Assembly (NCBI GenBank): GCA_938049335.1
Contig: CALIYX010000020.1
Location: 13,668-77,667, forward strand
Direction of reading: 5' to 3'
DNA length: 64,000 nt
From: an uncultured Clostridia bacterium
GTDB taxonomy: Bacteria; Bacillota; Clostridia; Peptostreptococcales; Anaerovoracaceae
Shown here in pieces: positions 43,793 through 54,700 of this stretch (positions within the stretch are counted from its first letter, which is position 1; the number at the start of each line of letters is the position of its first letter). A model generated the notes under the pieces. It searched no databases. It worked only from the letters and a program-made list of their open reading frames with translations, and was not told where the DNA came from. The position numbers and the translations under genes were made by a program.

Positions 43793-43844
43793 TGCTTGAA
43801 GATGCTTAAATATGCTTGAAGAAATGAGCTTTTTGCTGTATTAT
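43793..43844 (+). promoter_or_regulatory. valS promoter with three tandem 10-base repeats
   Basis: TGCTTGAAGA, TGCTTAAATA and TGCTTGAAGA lie end to end (43793-43822). The last copy supplies a -35-like TTGAAG (43816-43821), 17 bases before TATTAT (43839-43844). A related CCTTGAAGC precedes them. I see no T-box. Confidence 0.5.
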
Positions 43845-43902
43845 TATATATGTATTTTTGTAGCTATTTTAATCTTTATTTTACGAAAGGATTTCTAAAT
43901 AT

Positions 43903-46593
43903 ATGGAACATAATTTATCGAAAACTTATGACCCAAAATCGTTTGAAAAACGCATCTACGATATGTGGGAAAATAGTGGTGCATTTAAGGCGAGTGAAGA
44001 TAAGAACAAGGAATCATTCACTATAGTTATGCCACCACCAAATATTACGGGACAGCTGCACATGGGGCATGCGCTAGATCACACGCTCCAGGATGTTTTG
44101 ATTAGATATAAGAGAATGCAGGGATTCAATACACTTTGGCTTCCGGGATCTGACCACGCTAGTATTGCTACTGAGGTTAAGGTTGTCAACAAGATTCGCG
44201 AGGAGGAACATAAGGAGAAAGAAGACCTTGGCAGAGAAGAATTCCTAAAGCGCGCATGGGCATGGAAGGAAGAGTACGGTGGACGCATTACTCAGCAGTG
44301 TCGTAGGCTCGGTGATTCATGTGACTGGTCAAGAGAGCGTTTCACTATGGACGAAGGATGTAACAAGGCAGTTAAACACTTCTTTGTTGAGCTATATAAC
44401 AAAGGGTTGATTTATCGTGGACATAGACTAATCAACTGGTGTCCTCAGTGCGGAACATCGCTTTCCGATGCAGAAGTTGAGCATGTTGATAGAGACGGCA
44501 AGTATTGGTATTTCCGTTACCCTGCAGCTAAAGAGGGTGGAATGGACATAACAGTTGCTACATCAAGACCTGAAACTATGTTTGGTGACGTTGCAATTGC
44601 AGTAAATCCGGAAGACGAGAGATACAAGGATGTTATAGGACAGAAGGTCCTCTTACCACTTGTAAACAGAGAGATTCCTATCATCGCAGACCCATATCCA
44701 GACCCAGAAAAAGGAACTGGTGCAGTTAAGATTACACCAGCTCATGATCCTAATGACTTTGAGGTTGGAGAACGCGCCAATCTAGAGATTATTGAATGTA
44801 TGGACAGCAAGGCTTGCATGACTGGGACTGCAGGCAAGTATGCTGGCATGGACAGATATGAGTGCAGAAAGCAGTGGGTCAAGGAACTCGAAGAGGCAGG
44901 TTTCCTTGTTAAGACTGAAGACATAAAGATTCCAGTAGGTGAATGCTACAGATGTCATACGCCTATAGAGCCTATGCTATCAGACCAGTGGTTTGTTAAG
45001 ATGGATGAGCTTGCAAAGCCAGCTATCGAAGTTCTCAAGGGCGGTGAGTTAAAGCTTGTACCAGATAGATTTGATAAGATCTATATGCACTGGCTAGAGG
45101 GAATCAGAGACTGGTGTATTTCTAGACAGCTATGGTGGGGTCATAGAATACCTGCATGGTACTGTCAGGACTGCGGAGAAATTGTAGTTAGCGAAGATGA
45201 TGTTTGCAGCTGCCCTAAGTGCGGAAGCGATAAGCTAGTGCAGGATGAGGATGTACTTGATACATGGTTCTCATCTGCGCTTTGGCCTTTCTCAACACTT
45301 GGATGGCCTGATGAAACAGAGGATATAAAGACTTTCTATCCAACAAGCGTTCTTGTAACAGGTTACGATATAATTTTCTTCTGGGTTATCAGAATGGTGT
45401 TCTCAGCATGTGAGGCTATGGGAAATAGTCCATTCAAGCATGTTTACATACATGGACTTGTTAGAGATGCTGAAGGCCGCAAGATGAGTAAGTCATTAGG
45501 TAACGGAATCGATCCGCTGGAGAAAATCGATGAGTATGGTGCAGACGCTCTAAGATTCATGCTTTCAACTGGTATAACGCCAGGTAATGATATGAGATTT
45601 AAGGATGATAAGATTGAGGCAGCAAGAAACTTTGCCAATAAGCTTTGGAACGCATCTCGCTTTGTTATCATGAATATTAAAGATGACGAGGGTAATTTCT
45701 TACCTATGGCTGACCTAGATAAGGTTGAGCTAAAGGATGAAGATAAGTGGATATTAGATAAGCTCGTAGAAGCTACAGCTTATGTGAACAATGCTTTTGA
45801 TAGATTTGATCTTGCACTAGCTGGCCAGAGAGTATACGACCTAATTTGGAGTGAATACTGTGACTGGTATATAGAGCTTGTTAAGAGAAGACTATGGGCT
45901 GATGACGAAGCTGACAAGATGCTTGTAAGAGCAGTACTGGTTAAGGCAATGAAGGACATGCTCAAGCTTCTTCATCCATTTATGCCATTTATTACAGAGG
46001 AAATCTGGGGATATTTGCCACATACAGATGAAGAATGTGACTCTGAAGGAAAATCAATGCTGATTAGTGCAGCATGGCCTAGCGATGAAGAGCCTAAATA
46101 TGAAGAAGCAACTACAAGAGTAGAGCTTGCAATGGAAGCTATCAAGGCCATCAGAAATGTAAGAGCTGAGGTAGACGCAGCACCTAGTCGTAAGCTTACA
46201 GCAGTTATGGTTGCTGAAGGTGAAGCACTTGAGAACATAAAGTCTTGCGAAAGACACATCAAAGAGCTTGCTAACATAACTGAGATTGCATTTGTTTCAA
46301 ACAAGGCTGAAGCACCAGATGATGCAATGAGTGCAATTATTACAGGTGTGGAGATTTTGATACCTATGGCTGACTTGATTGACTACAGCGTTGAGGCTGA
46401 GAGACTTAAGAAAGAAGTAAAGAGGCTAGAGGGAGAGGTTAAGAGAGCTTCATCAAAGCTATCAAACGAAGGCTTTGTAGCTAAGGCACCAGCAGCTCTC
46501 ATAGATGCTGAGAAGGCAAAGCTAGCTGACTATGAGCAGCAGCTGGCAAAGGTTAAATCAAATCTAGAAATAGTAATGAGCAAATTAAAGTAA
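43903..46593 (+). CDS. valS: Valyl-tRNA synthetase
   Basis: Class I synthetase of 896 residues. The HIGH-type motif is PPNITGQLHMGHALDHTLQD (about 47-66) and KMSKS lies in GRKMSKSLGNG (about 526). The editing domain is at about 190-340 (TSRPETMFGD), and a zinc-ribbon insert (CQDCGE, CPKCGS) is present. The C-terminal coiled coil (about 825-896) is the ValS-specific arm. A typical full-length enzyme. The leader is about 60 bases and shows no T-box element, unlike many Firmicute valS genes. Confidence 0.97.
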   Translation: MEHNLSKTYDPKSFEKRIYDMWENSGAFKASEDKNKESFTIVMPPPNITGQLHMGHALDHTLQDVLIRYKRMQGFNTLWLPGSDHASIATEVKVVNKIREEEHKEKEDLGREEFLKRAWAWKEEYGGRITQQCRRLGDSCDWSRERFTMDEGCNKAVKHFFVELYNKGLIYRGHRLINWCPQCGTSLSDAEVEHVDRDGKYWYFRYPAAKEGGMDITVATSRPETMFGDVAIAVNPEDERYKDVIGQKVLLPLVNREIPIIADPYPDPEKGTGAVKITPAHDPNDFEVGERANLEIIECMDSKACMTGTAGKYAGMDRYECRKQWVKELEEAGFLVKTEDIKIPVGECYRCHTPIEPMLSDQWFVKMDELAKPAIEVLKGGELKLVPDRFDKIYMHWLEGIRDWCISRQLWWGHRIPAWYCQDCGEIVVSEDDVCSCPKCGSDKLVQDEDVLDTWFSSALWPFSTLGWPDETEDIKTFYPTSVLVTGYDIIFFWVIRMVFSACEAMGNSPFKHVYIHGLVRDAEGRKMSKSLGNGIDPLEKIDEYGADALRFMLSTGITPGNDMRFKDDKIEAARNFANKLWNASRFVIMNIKDDEGNFLPMADLDKVELKDEDKWILDKLVEATAYVNNAFDRFDLALAGQRVYDLIWSEYCDWYIELVKRRLWADDEADKMLVRAVLVKAMKDMLKLLHPFMPFITEEIWGYLPHTDEECDSEGKSMLISAAWPSDEEPKYEEATTRVELAMEAIKAIRNVRAEVDAAPSRKLTAVMVAEGEALENIKSCERHIKELANITEIAFVSNKAEAPDDAMSAIITGVEILIPMADLIDYSVEAERLKKEVKRLEGEVKRASSKLSNEGFVAKAPAALIDAEKAKLADYEQQLAKVKSNLEIVMSKLK

Positions 46594-46622
46594 TTATAAA
46601 TTACAGTGAGGGGGTGCTTCAA

Positions 46623-47543
46623 GTGCCAATTAAGAATAAAGTAATTCTGTTTTACAATCATCGCTCCGGTAACGGAATGTTCAAGAATAACCTTGATAAG
46701 ATAATCGCAAGGTACCAGGCTGACGGCAAGCTAGTTATTCCAATTAGAGCTGCTGACAACAGTCTTACAAACTTCTTTGAGAGTATGAACAAAGAGACTT
46801 ACCTAGAAGAGTATTGTCAGGTTCTTGTAGCTGGCGGAGATGGAACTATAAACATTTGCGTAAATGCGATGATAAATAACGAAATTGACCTTCCGCTAGG
46901 AATCCTTCCGGCTGGTACAGCAAATGACTTTGCTTACTACTTTGAGATACCTAGCAATATAGATAAGATGCTAGACATTGCACTTGGTGGAAAGTCAACA
47001 TATGCAGATGTTGGTGTTGTAAACGGAAGATACTTCATCAATGTAGCTGCCATGGGACAGGTTGTCGATGTAAGCCAAAAGACAGATCCGGTTCTAAAAA
47101 ACTCAATAGGTGTATTAGCTTACTACCTAAAGGGAATCTCAGAACTCACAGATCTTAAGCCGATCAAGGTTAAGCTCACAACGGATAACAAGGTTTATGA
47201 TGAGAAGATGTATTTCATGGTTGTAATGAACGGAAAGTCTGCAGGTGGATTTAAAATGATTTCGCCAACTTCTGAAATTAATGACGGGCTTCTTGATGTA
47301 ATTCTCTTTAGACCTATGAATGTATTCGAAATGCCAAAGGTATTTATGAAGATTCTGCAGGGTAAGCATAGCCTTAGCAGAAAGGTTCTGCACTTTAAGA
47401 CATCTTACCTAAAGATAGAATCAGACATCGACATACCTACGGATATTGATGGAGAACATGGTCAAAAGCTTCCACTCACATTTAGCATTCTTCATAAGAA
47501 GCTGAGAATAATGACAGCTGAAGAGGATATGGGTAATAAGTAG
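46623..47543 (+). CDS. YegS/DagK-type diacylglycerol/lipid kinase
   Basis: Lipid kinase of 306 residues phosphorylating diacylglycerol or a similar lipid at the membrane. The nucleotide motif is VAGGDGTINICVNAMI, with LPLGILPAGTANDFAYYF and NVAAMGQVVDVSQKTDP further on. The C-terminal part (about 250-300) ends with the family's IDGEHG motif (DIPTDIDGEHGQKLPL). GTG 46623 lies 9 bases after GAGGGGG; GTG 46614 is too close to that RBS. The next gene starts one base after the stop. Confidence 0.88.
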   Translation: MPIKNKVILFYNHRSGNGMFKNNLDKIIARYQADGKLVIPIRAADNSLTNFFESMNKETYLEEYCQVLVAGGDGTINICVNAMINNEIDLPLGILPAGTANDFAYYFEIPSNIDKMLDIALGGKSTYADVGVVNGRYFINVAAMGQVVDVSQKTDPVLKNSIGVLAYYLKGISELTDLKPIKVKLTTDNKVYDEKMYFMVVMNGKSAGGFKMISPTSEINDGLLDVILFRPMNVFEMPKVFMKILQGKHSLSRKVLHFKTSYLKIESDIDIPTDIDGEHGQKLPLTFSILHKKLRIMTAEEDMGNK

Positions 47544-47544
47544 A

Positions 47545-48351
47545 ATGGAAAATTCAATCAAAGAAAAAGTTGATGCACAGCCTGCACAAGATATAGATTA
47601 TGACAAGCTCTTGCAAGCTATTCTTGAGATAGGTGAACAGATGCTCATTGCTGGTGCAGAGGTAAGCAGGGTTGAGGATAGCATAATAAGACTCTGTCAA
47701 AGTTATGATTGCTACAAGGTCAATGTATTTATAATTACCTCTAACATGCAGGTGACTATGATTACTCCGCAAGGGAAAATCTGTACTCAGATAAGACGAG
47801 TTTATGATTACGGAGTTAACTTTGATAGACTTGACTATCTAAATGATTTGTCTAGAAAGATTTGCAGGGAGAAATATCCAGTAGATCGAATTTATGTAGA
47901 GCTTGAGAAGGTTATGAATAGGCCTTCTAGCGGACTTTGCAGAAACATATTTGCTAGTATTTTAGTCAGTGCTGGCTTTGCTGTATTTTTCAGTGGTAGT
48001 TTTAGAGATGTGATTTCCGCAGCAATATTAGGAGTTATAATTTCACTCCTAAATAATATCGTGTTTAAGAAAGAAAAGAACCTCTTTGTAAGTAGCATTG
48101 CAGTATCTTTTATATCAGGAGTATCTGCATATGCGCTTGTACTTACGCGAATAGGCTCCAATGTGAATATCATAATGATTGCGGGCATAATGATTTTGAT
48201 TCCAGGAATTGCTATGACCAATGCAATTAGGGATATGCTAACTGGAGATATTGCTACTGGTACACTGAGACTTCTTAACTCAGTGATGATAGCTATTTCT
48301 ATAGCTTCAGGCTTTGCACTTTCGATTATCTTGGGAGGCAGATTTTTATGA
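47545..48351 (+). CDS. Threonine/serine exporter, large subunit (ThrE/DUF1212)
   Basis: A 268-residue half of the split ThrE-type exporter. The cytoplasmic N-terminal domain (about 1-125) has LLQAILEIGEQMLIAGAEVSRVED-like features of DUF1212, and five membrane helices follow (about 135-268). The partner subunit starts in its stop codon (ATGA). Adjacent glyA handles serine, which fits serine/threonine export or exchange. Substrate is from the family. Confidence 0.88.
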   Translation: MENSIKEKVDAQPAQDIDYDKLLQAILEIGEQMLIAGAEVSRVEDSIIRLCQSYDCYKVNVFIITSNMQVTMITPQGKICTQIRRVYDYGVNFDRLDYLNDLSRKICREKYPVDRIYVELEKVMNRPSSGLCRNIFASILVSAGFAVFFSGSFRDVISAAILGVIISLLNNIVFKKEKNLFVSSIAVSFISGVSAYALVLTRIGSNVNIIMIAGIMILIPGIAMTNAIRDMLTGDIATGTLRLLNSVMIAISIASGFALSIILGGRFL

Positions 48352-48797
48352 TTATACAACTTCTAGCTGCCTTTGTCGGTTCTGTCGGATTCGCAATGCT
48401 TCTTAACATGAGAGGAAAGCAGGTAGCATATGCAGGAATAGGCGGAATCATAAGCTGGGGAATTTACCTTTTAGGATATCAGTTTACCGAAAGCTATTTC
48501 ATAGCAAACTTTGTCGCAGCAGTATTTGTTGCACTTTATGCAGAGATAATGGCTAGAGTTAATAGAGCGCCAGCTACGATATTTTTGACAGCGGCTGCCA
48601 TACCTTTGATACCAGGCAGAAACCTATATCTAAGCATGTACGGCATAGTTACAGAGGACTATGTAAATGCTAGGATAAATGGAATGACAGCAGTCGTAAT
48701 AGCCTTGGCAATAGGGCTTGGAATAGTGTTCATAACAGTTATTTTTAAGTTTATAAATCGCTATAATAGCAGGAGGAACAGAAGAAATGTTCGATAA
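48348..48797 (+). CDS. Threonine/serine exporter, small subunit (ThrE_2/DUF3815)
   Basis: A 149-residue membrane protein with four or five helices and the motif AIPLIPGRNLYLSMYGIV, typical of DUF3815 partners of ThrE. It overlaps the large subunit by 4 bases and glyA by 11 bases, so exporter and serine hydroxymethyltransferase are translated together. The C terminus is basic (RYNSRRNRRN). Confidence 0.88.
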   Translation: MIIQLLAAFVGSVGFAMLLNMRGKQVAYAGIGGIISWGIYLLGYQFTESYFIANFVAAVFVALYAEIMARVNRAPATIFLTAAAIPLIPGRNLYLSMYGIVTEDYVNARINGMTAVVIALAIGLGIVFITVIFKFINRYNSRRNRRNVR

Positions 48798-50031
48798 ATT
48801 TGGAAACGATAGCAATAGATATAACATAGACAACTTTGAGTTTATAGCTAAAACATCACCTAAGGTGGCTGAGTTAATCAAAGGCGAGTATGAGCGCCAA
48901 AAAGATAATATTGAGCTCATCGCATCAGAAAACTACTGTTCTGAAGCAGTTCTAGCAGCTTGCGGAAGCTGCCTGTCATGGAAGTATGCTGAGGGATACC
49001 CATACGAGAGAACAAGCGGAAACAAAGGCAGATACTACGGCGGAACAAAGTTCGTAGATGAGCTAGAGGAATACTGCTGTAACAAGTGGCGTGAAGTATT
49101 CAATACAGACTATCACGTTAATGTACAGCCACATAGCGGATCTCAGGCAAATTTCTCATCATATAAGGTACTCGTTTCACCAGGAGACACTGTACTTGCT
49201 ATGTCACTTGACAATGGTGGACACCTAACTCATGGTGCATCAGCTAACTTCAGTGGTAAGCTTTACAATGTTGTGTTTTATGATGTAGACGAAAATGGAA
49301 TAATCGATATGGATGATGTTCGCAGAAAGGCAGAGGAACATAAGCCTAAGATGATTCTCGCTGGTGCATCTGCATACGCTAGAAGAATTGATTTCAAGGC
49401 TTTTGCTGATATAGCAAAGTCTGTAGATGCATACTTCATGGTTGACATGGCCCACATTGCTGGCCTTGTTGCAGCAGGAGAGCATGAGTCACCATTTGGA
49501 CATGCAGATATAGTAACTACAACAACTCATAAGACATTAAGAGGGCCACGTGGAGGCCTTATCTTCTGCAAACCAGAGTTTGCAAAGAAGGTTGATAGTG
49601 CGGTATTCCCATATGCTCAGGGTGGTCCGCTAGAGCACATCATTGCTGGTAAGGCGGTTTGTGCTGAAGAGGCTCTAAAACCAGAGTTTAAGGAATATCA
49701 GCATCAGGTTGTGCTAAACTGCGCTGCTTTTGCAGATGAATTCATAAAGCTAGGATATAAGGTAGTTACAGGCGGTACTGAAAACCATGTATTCCTATTA
49801 GATCTTTCAGATAAGCCATTTAGCGGCAAGGATCTTCAGGATAGACTAGATGAGAATCACATCACCCTAAATAAGAACTGTGTGCCAGGAGATAAGCGTC
49901 CGCCACAGGAAGCTAGTGGTGTGCGTGTAGGTACTGCCCCTATGACTTCAAGAGGCTACAAGGAAGAAGACTTCCGTGAAGTTGCACGAAAGATAGATAA
50001 AATCATTAAGGAAATGATCCAGGAGCAATAA
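48787..50031 (+). CDS. glyA: Serine hydroxymethyltransferase
   Basis: PLP enzyme of 414 residues, serine plus THF to glycine plus methylene-THF. The PLP lysine lies in VTTTTHKTLRGPRGGLIFC (about residue 243). Other motifs are ELIASENYCSEAVLAA, YAEGYPYERTSGNKGRYYGG and VDMAHIAGLVAAG. The N-terminal segment is about 15 residues longer than usual. It overlaps the ThrE_2 gene and lies one base before plsX. No glycine riboswitch is visible. Confidence 0.96.
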   Translation: MFDKFGNDSNRYNIDNFEFIAKTSPKVAELIKGEYERQKDNIELIASENYCSEAVLAACGSCLSWKYAEGYPYERTSGNKGRYYGGTKFVDELEEYCCNKWREVFNTDYHVNVQPHSGSQANFSSYKVLVSPGDTVLAMSLDNGGHLTHGASANFSGKLYNVVFYDVDENGIIDMDDVRRKAEEHKPKMILAGASAYARRIDFKAFADIAKSVDAYFMVDMAHIAGLVAAGEHESPFGHADIVTTTTHKTLRGPRGGLIFCKPEFAKKVDSAVFPYAQGGPLEHIIAGKAVCAEEALKPEFKEYQHQVVLNCAAFADEFIKLGYKVVTGGTENHVFLLDLSDKPFSGKDLQDRLDENHITLNKNCVPGDKRPPQEASGVRVGTAPMTSRGYKEEDFREVARKIDKIIKEMIQEQ

Positions 50032-50032
50032 A

Positions 50033-51046
50033 ATGAGAATTGTTTTAGACGGAATGGGCGGAGACAACGCACCTCAGGTAGTAGTTGAGGGAGCTGTTGC
50101 AGCAACAAAAGAAATGCCACACGAAATCGTAATCGTGGGACAGGAAGATGCAATTAATGAATGCCTTAAGAACACAGGTTATACAGGTGACAAGATAAGC
50201 GTAGTAAATGCGACTGAAGTTATTACAAACGAAGAAGCACCTGTAAGGGCAGTTAGATCAAAGAAAGATTCTTCGATGGTTAAGGGCATAAATATGGTCA
50301 AAGCTGGCGAAGGAGATGTATTTATCTCTGCAGGAAGCACAGGAGCGCTACTTGCAGGTGGACTATTTATTCTTGGAAGAATCCAGGGCATAGATAGACC
50401 GTCACTTGCTACAATTTACCCTGTTATAGGATCAGAGCCATCGCTTTTGACAGATGCAGGGGCAAATGCAGAGTGCAAACCTAACAACCTACTTGAGTTT
50501 GGAATAATGGGCTCTGTATATATGGAAAAGGTTATAGGAAGAGCTAATCCAAGCGTAGGATTGGTAAATAACGGAAGCGAAGAAAACAAGGGAACTACTT
50601 TAACAAAGGCAGCTCACGAGATGCTAAAGAAGAGCCACCTTAACTTCATAGGCAATGTAGAAGCTAGAGAACTTCCAAACGGAGCATGCGATGTAATCGT
50701 TGCTGATGGATTTACCGGTAATGCCATCCTAAAGCTTACAGAGGGAATGGGCCTTATGTTCCTAAGAGAGCTAAAGAAGAGATTCTTTACAAGTACTAAG
50801 AGCAAAATAGGTGCGCTGTTACTTAAGAAGCAACTTATGGGAATAAAGACTGAGATGAATTACTCCGAATATGGTGGTGCGCCAATTCTTGGAGTTAAGG
50901 GTGCTCTACTTAAGATGCACGGAAGCTCAGATGCTCTTGCAGTTAAGCAAACAATTTTGAAGGCGATTCCTTATGTTGAAGGTAAAGTTGTAGAGATTAT
51001 AGAAAGTTCAGTGCTAGAAATCGAAGACATAGTAACGGCAGAATAG
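50033..51046 (+). CDS. plsX: Phosphate acyltransferase PlsX
   Basis: PlsX, 337 residues, converts acyl-ACP to acyl-phosphate for PlsY. MRIVLDGMGGDNAP at the N terminus, DVFISAGSTGALLAGGLFILGR and DVIVADGFTGNAILKL are conserved, and the rossmann-like layout is complete. In many Firmicutes fabD, fabG and acpP lie between plsX and rnc; here rnc follows after 9 bases. PlsY is encoded 6.5 kb downstream in the same run of genes. Confidence 0.96.
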   Translation: MRIVLDGMGGDNAPQVVVEGAVAATKEMPHEIVIVGQEDAINECLKNTGYTGDKISVVNATEVITNEEAPVRAVRSKKDSSMVKGINMVKAGEGDVFISAGSTGALLAGGLFILGRIQGIDRPSLATIYPVIGSEPSLLTDAGANAECKPNNLLEFGIMGSVYMEKVIGRANPSVGLVNNGSEENKGTTLTKAAHEMLKKSHLNFIGNVEARELPNGACDVIVADGFTGNAILKLTEGMGLMFLRELKKRFFTSTKSKIGALLLKKQLMGIKTEMNYSEYGGAPILGVKGALLKMHGSSDALAVKQTILKAIPYVEGKVVEIIESSVLEIEDIVTAE

Positions 51047-51055
51047 GAGATTCAC

Positions 51056-51733
51056 TTGATAGGGGATATAGAGGTAAAAATTTCATATGAATTTAAAGAC
51101 AAGAATCTTCTAGCTACAGCACTTACACACAGCTCATATGCAGGACAATTTAATAAGCAAAGCAACGAGAGACTCGAATTTATTGGGGACGGGTTTCTCG
51201 ATGCTGTAATTGGCTTTGATCTTTTTACAAGACTTGCTGATAATAGCGAAGGTACTCTATCAAAGAGAAGAGCGCAGATTGTTTGCTCAGATAGCCTTGC
51301 AGAAATTGGTCTAAAACTTGGAATTGACAAGGAAATTTTACTTGGAAACGGTGAGGAACTAAACAAGGGAAGAGGCAATAAACATATAATTGCGGATGCA
51401 GTGGAATCAATAATAGGTGCTGTATATATAGACGGTGGCTTTGAAGAGGCAAAGAAGCTAATTTTAACTTTATTTAAAGATACTATTGATAAGGCGGTTT
51501 CAGGACAGCTCAACTTTGATTATAAAACAAGGCTACAGGAACTAGTTCAGAAGAAATATGGTAGCATGCCGATAAAATACATTGTTGTTTCAGAAAGAGG
51601 TCCTGAGCATTGCAAGGAGTTTTGCGTTCAGGTCGAAATCAATGATCTTATATATGGTATAGGCACGGGTAATACAAAGAAAGATGCAGAAAAGGCGGCC
51701 GCAAAGTATGCCCTTCAGAAAGGCGAGATTTAA
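51056..51733 (+). CDS. rnc: Ribonuclease III
   Basis: Double-strand RNA endonuclease of 225 residues. The catalytic domain has the signature NERLEFIGDGFLDAVIG and a second acid pair in HIIADAVESIIGAVYIDGGF. The C-terminal dsRBD spans about 150-222. Probable TTG start (51056) behind TAGGAGA. In the signature, GDG replaces the usual GDA/GDS, which should be tolerated. The stop overlaps the smc start (TAATG). Confidence 0.95.
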   Translation: MIGDIEVKISYEFKDKNLLATALTHSSYAGQFNKQSNERLEFIGDGFLDAVIGFDLFTRLADNSEGTLSKRRAQIVCSDSLAEIGLKLGIDKEILLGNGEELNKGRGNKHIIADAVESIIGAVYIDGGFEEAKKLILTLFKDTIDKAVSGQLNFDYKTRLQELVQKKYGSMPIKYIVVSERGPEHCKEFCVQVEINDLIYGIGTGNTKKDAEKAAAKYALQKGEI

Positions 51734-54700
51734 TGTACTTCAAAAGATTAGAAATGCATGGATTCAAATCATTTGCAGATCCTGTTGTTATTGAGTTTCA
51801 TGAGGGAATAACCTGCGTTGTCGGTCCTAACGGAAGCGGCAAGAGCAATATAAGTGATGCCATCAGATGGGTACTCGGAGAACAAAGCCCTAAAGCGCTC
51901 AGAGGTGGCAAGATGGAAGAAGTTATCTTTGCTGGTACTGCGAGCAGAAAGTCTCGTGGTATGGCAGAGGTTGTACTTGTCATAGACAATTCCAGCGGAA
52001 TCCTAAATGTAGACTATAACGAGGTAGCAATAACAAGAAGGATGTATCGCTCAGGTGAGAGCGAATATCTTATCAACAACAATCCTTGCAGACTAAGGGA
52101 TATACGCGAGCTTATCATGGATACAGGTATAGGAGTAGATGGTTACTCTTTAATAGGCCAGGGTAAGATTGCAGATATCGTAAGCACTAAGCCAGAGAGC
52201 CGAAGAGAAATCTTTGAGGAAGCGGCTGGTGTTGTAATGTACAAAAATAGAAGAAGCGATGCGGAGAAAAAGCTAGAGTCAACATCGGCTAATCTCGAAC
52301 GCGTGGATGACATTGTTTCTGAAATTGAGTCTCGTATAGGCCAGCTGAAGGAAGATAGCGAAAAAGCCAAGGAATTTGTAGAACTTAGAGATAAGTATAA
52401 GGATTTAGAGATAAATCTTATTTTGAGAAACATTTCTAATATCGAAAAGAATAGCGAAATATATAGGGCAGATATCGCAGGGTTTGAGTCTGAGATATCA
52501 AAGGTAAAAGAAGAGAGCGAGGCTCTCATAAATAGATATGAGGAGCTCACAAGCAGAAGAGAGCTTTTAGACAAGCTTTCAGATGAGACTCGCGATAAGA
52601 TCATGGATGCAGTCCAGAGAATTAATTCTGCTATAAGCGAGGGTAAACTCAGCGAGCAAAGACTGGTCGGAATAGAAAATGAGAGCAATATTATAAACTC
52701 AGATATTGCATCAATTAATGAGAGAAAGCTTATTGAGGAAGAATCGCTTTATAGCGCTAGCGAGGAATTTAACTATTTAAGCAAAGAACTCGAAAACGCA
52801 AAGCTAATTTTAAATGAGAAAATTGCAAAGTATAATGAGCTAGCATCACGCCAGGCGGAAAAACTCGCAGAGGCTGATGATGGAAAACGTAAGGTATTTG
52901 AGCTTCATAACAGAGTTAGCGCAAGTGAGAGTGAATCTAAGGGCTACGAGAACCTCAAGAAGACGCTTCTAAGAAGAAGAGAAGAGTTAGAGGAGCTTAG
53001 AGATGAGAATAGCGAAGCAGATAGGCAGATAAGCGATAGTCTAAGTGGTAATCTTCAGGAAATTGAAGAGTGTGAAGCGAGAGCTGAGAAGCTAAAATTA
53101 AAGCTTTCCGAGCTAGAGACTAGCATAACAAAGACATCTGCAAACATCAAAGATAAGGAAGAACAGATTGCTAGAGAGCGTCTAGAAGCTGGAAGGATAC
53201 AGACCAGACTCCATACTATAGAGGAGATGGAGAGCAATTATGAAGGCTATAACCTAGGCGTTAGAGCTTTGATGAAGCAGAATCTAAGCGGAATCAGAGG
53301 CGTAACAGCTGAGCTTATGGATGTTCCAAAGGGTTATGAGCTTGCTATTGAAACTGCAATGGGAGCATCGCTTCAGAATGTAATTTGTGAAAATGATGAG
53401 GACGCAAAGCGTGCAGTCAAGTTCCTAAAAGAAAATCGTGTAGGAAGAATCACCTTCCTTCCTATAGCATCAATTAAAGCTAGCAAGCAGGCTATAAGCG
53501 ATAAACTTAAAGACGACAAGGGCTTTTTGGGTATGGCCGTTGATATTATAAAGTTCGACAAAGAGCTTGCAAATATCTATAGCTATCTGCTAGGTAGAGT
53601 TGCTATTGTCAAGGACATGGATAGTGCCATAAGACTATCAAAGGTTTCACAGGGGCTAAGATTTGTTACTCCAGAAGGAGAAATCGTAAATGCATCAGGT
53701 GCTATCACAGGCGGTGCATATAAGAATAAATCGGCTAATTTGCTTGAGCGTAAGGCTGAGATAAGCGACCTTGAGAAAGGTCTTAATGCATACAAACTCA
53801 GCATAGATAAGATGGGCGAGGAATTATCAAAGCTCAAGGCTAAGCAGGCCGATGAAAGAGAAATGTTCAATGATTTAAGTTCTGATTATAGGGAAGCAGA
53901 CCTAAATCTTAATAGATTAAAGAGCCTGGTAGAGTCAGAAAAGATTAGAGCGGAGGAGCAGTCAAAGAACTTAAAGCGTGTAGAATCAGAGCTTGCTGAA
54001 ATTGATAAGCAGACCAAGGAAGCTGACGAATTAATTCTAAAACTTAATAATCAAGCTTTAGAGCTGCAGAATGAAATCGGTAAAATTCAGGCAAATACCG
54101 AATCAGTTCTTCAGGAAATCGATTCTATCAAAGCTGAAACTGATAAGGCTAGCGAAGGCGTAACAAAGCACAGAATCATATTAAATGAGCTTGAGACAAG
54201 GCTAGAAAATAGCGAAGCCGAAAAAAGCAGGATAAAAAGACAGCTTGAGTCTATGGAAGGCCAGCTAAAGGATAAGATGGAGGCCCTTGATAAGCTTAAG
54301 CTAGAGAAGGAACTTCTGCTAAATAGCAGAGACAATAAGGAAGTACTCGAAATCTTTGAAAGAGAAAAGCTAGAACTTGAATCAAATCTAGCAGAGGTAA
54401 GCGAAGATAGACAGACTGTAATTACTCAGCTTCAGGAGTTCGATGAGAAACAGAAGGATGCTTTAGATAAGCTCAATGGACTAAGAGATAACAAATATCA
54501 ACTAGACCTAAAGATCAGTAAGAGCGAGGCTCAGCTAGAATCACTGAAGGAAAAGCTATGGGATGAGTTTGAGATAAGCTATGCTCAGGCAATGGACTTC
54601 AAAAAAGAGGACTTTATTTACTCACAAGCAGCCAAGGAAGAACGCAGAATCAAAAGTCGTATGAGAGAGCTTGGCGATGTAAATATTGGAGCCATAGCTG

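Noticed and set aside
43740..43902. T-box riboswitch upstream of valS
   Set aside because: The leader is too short (about 60 bases) and lacks the AGGGTGG-type T-box sequence and an antiterminator.
48700..48800. Glycine riboswitch before glyA
   Set aside because: glyA starts inside the upstream exporter gene, leaving no leader.
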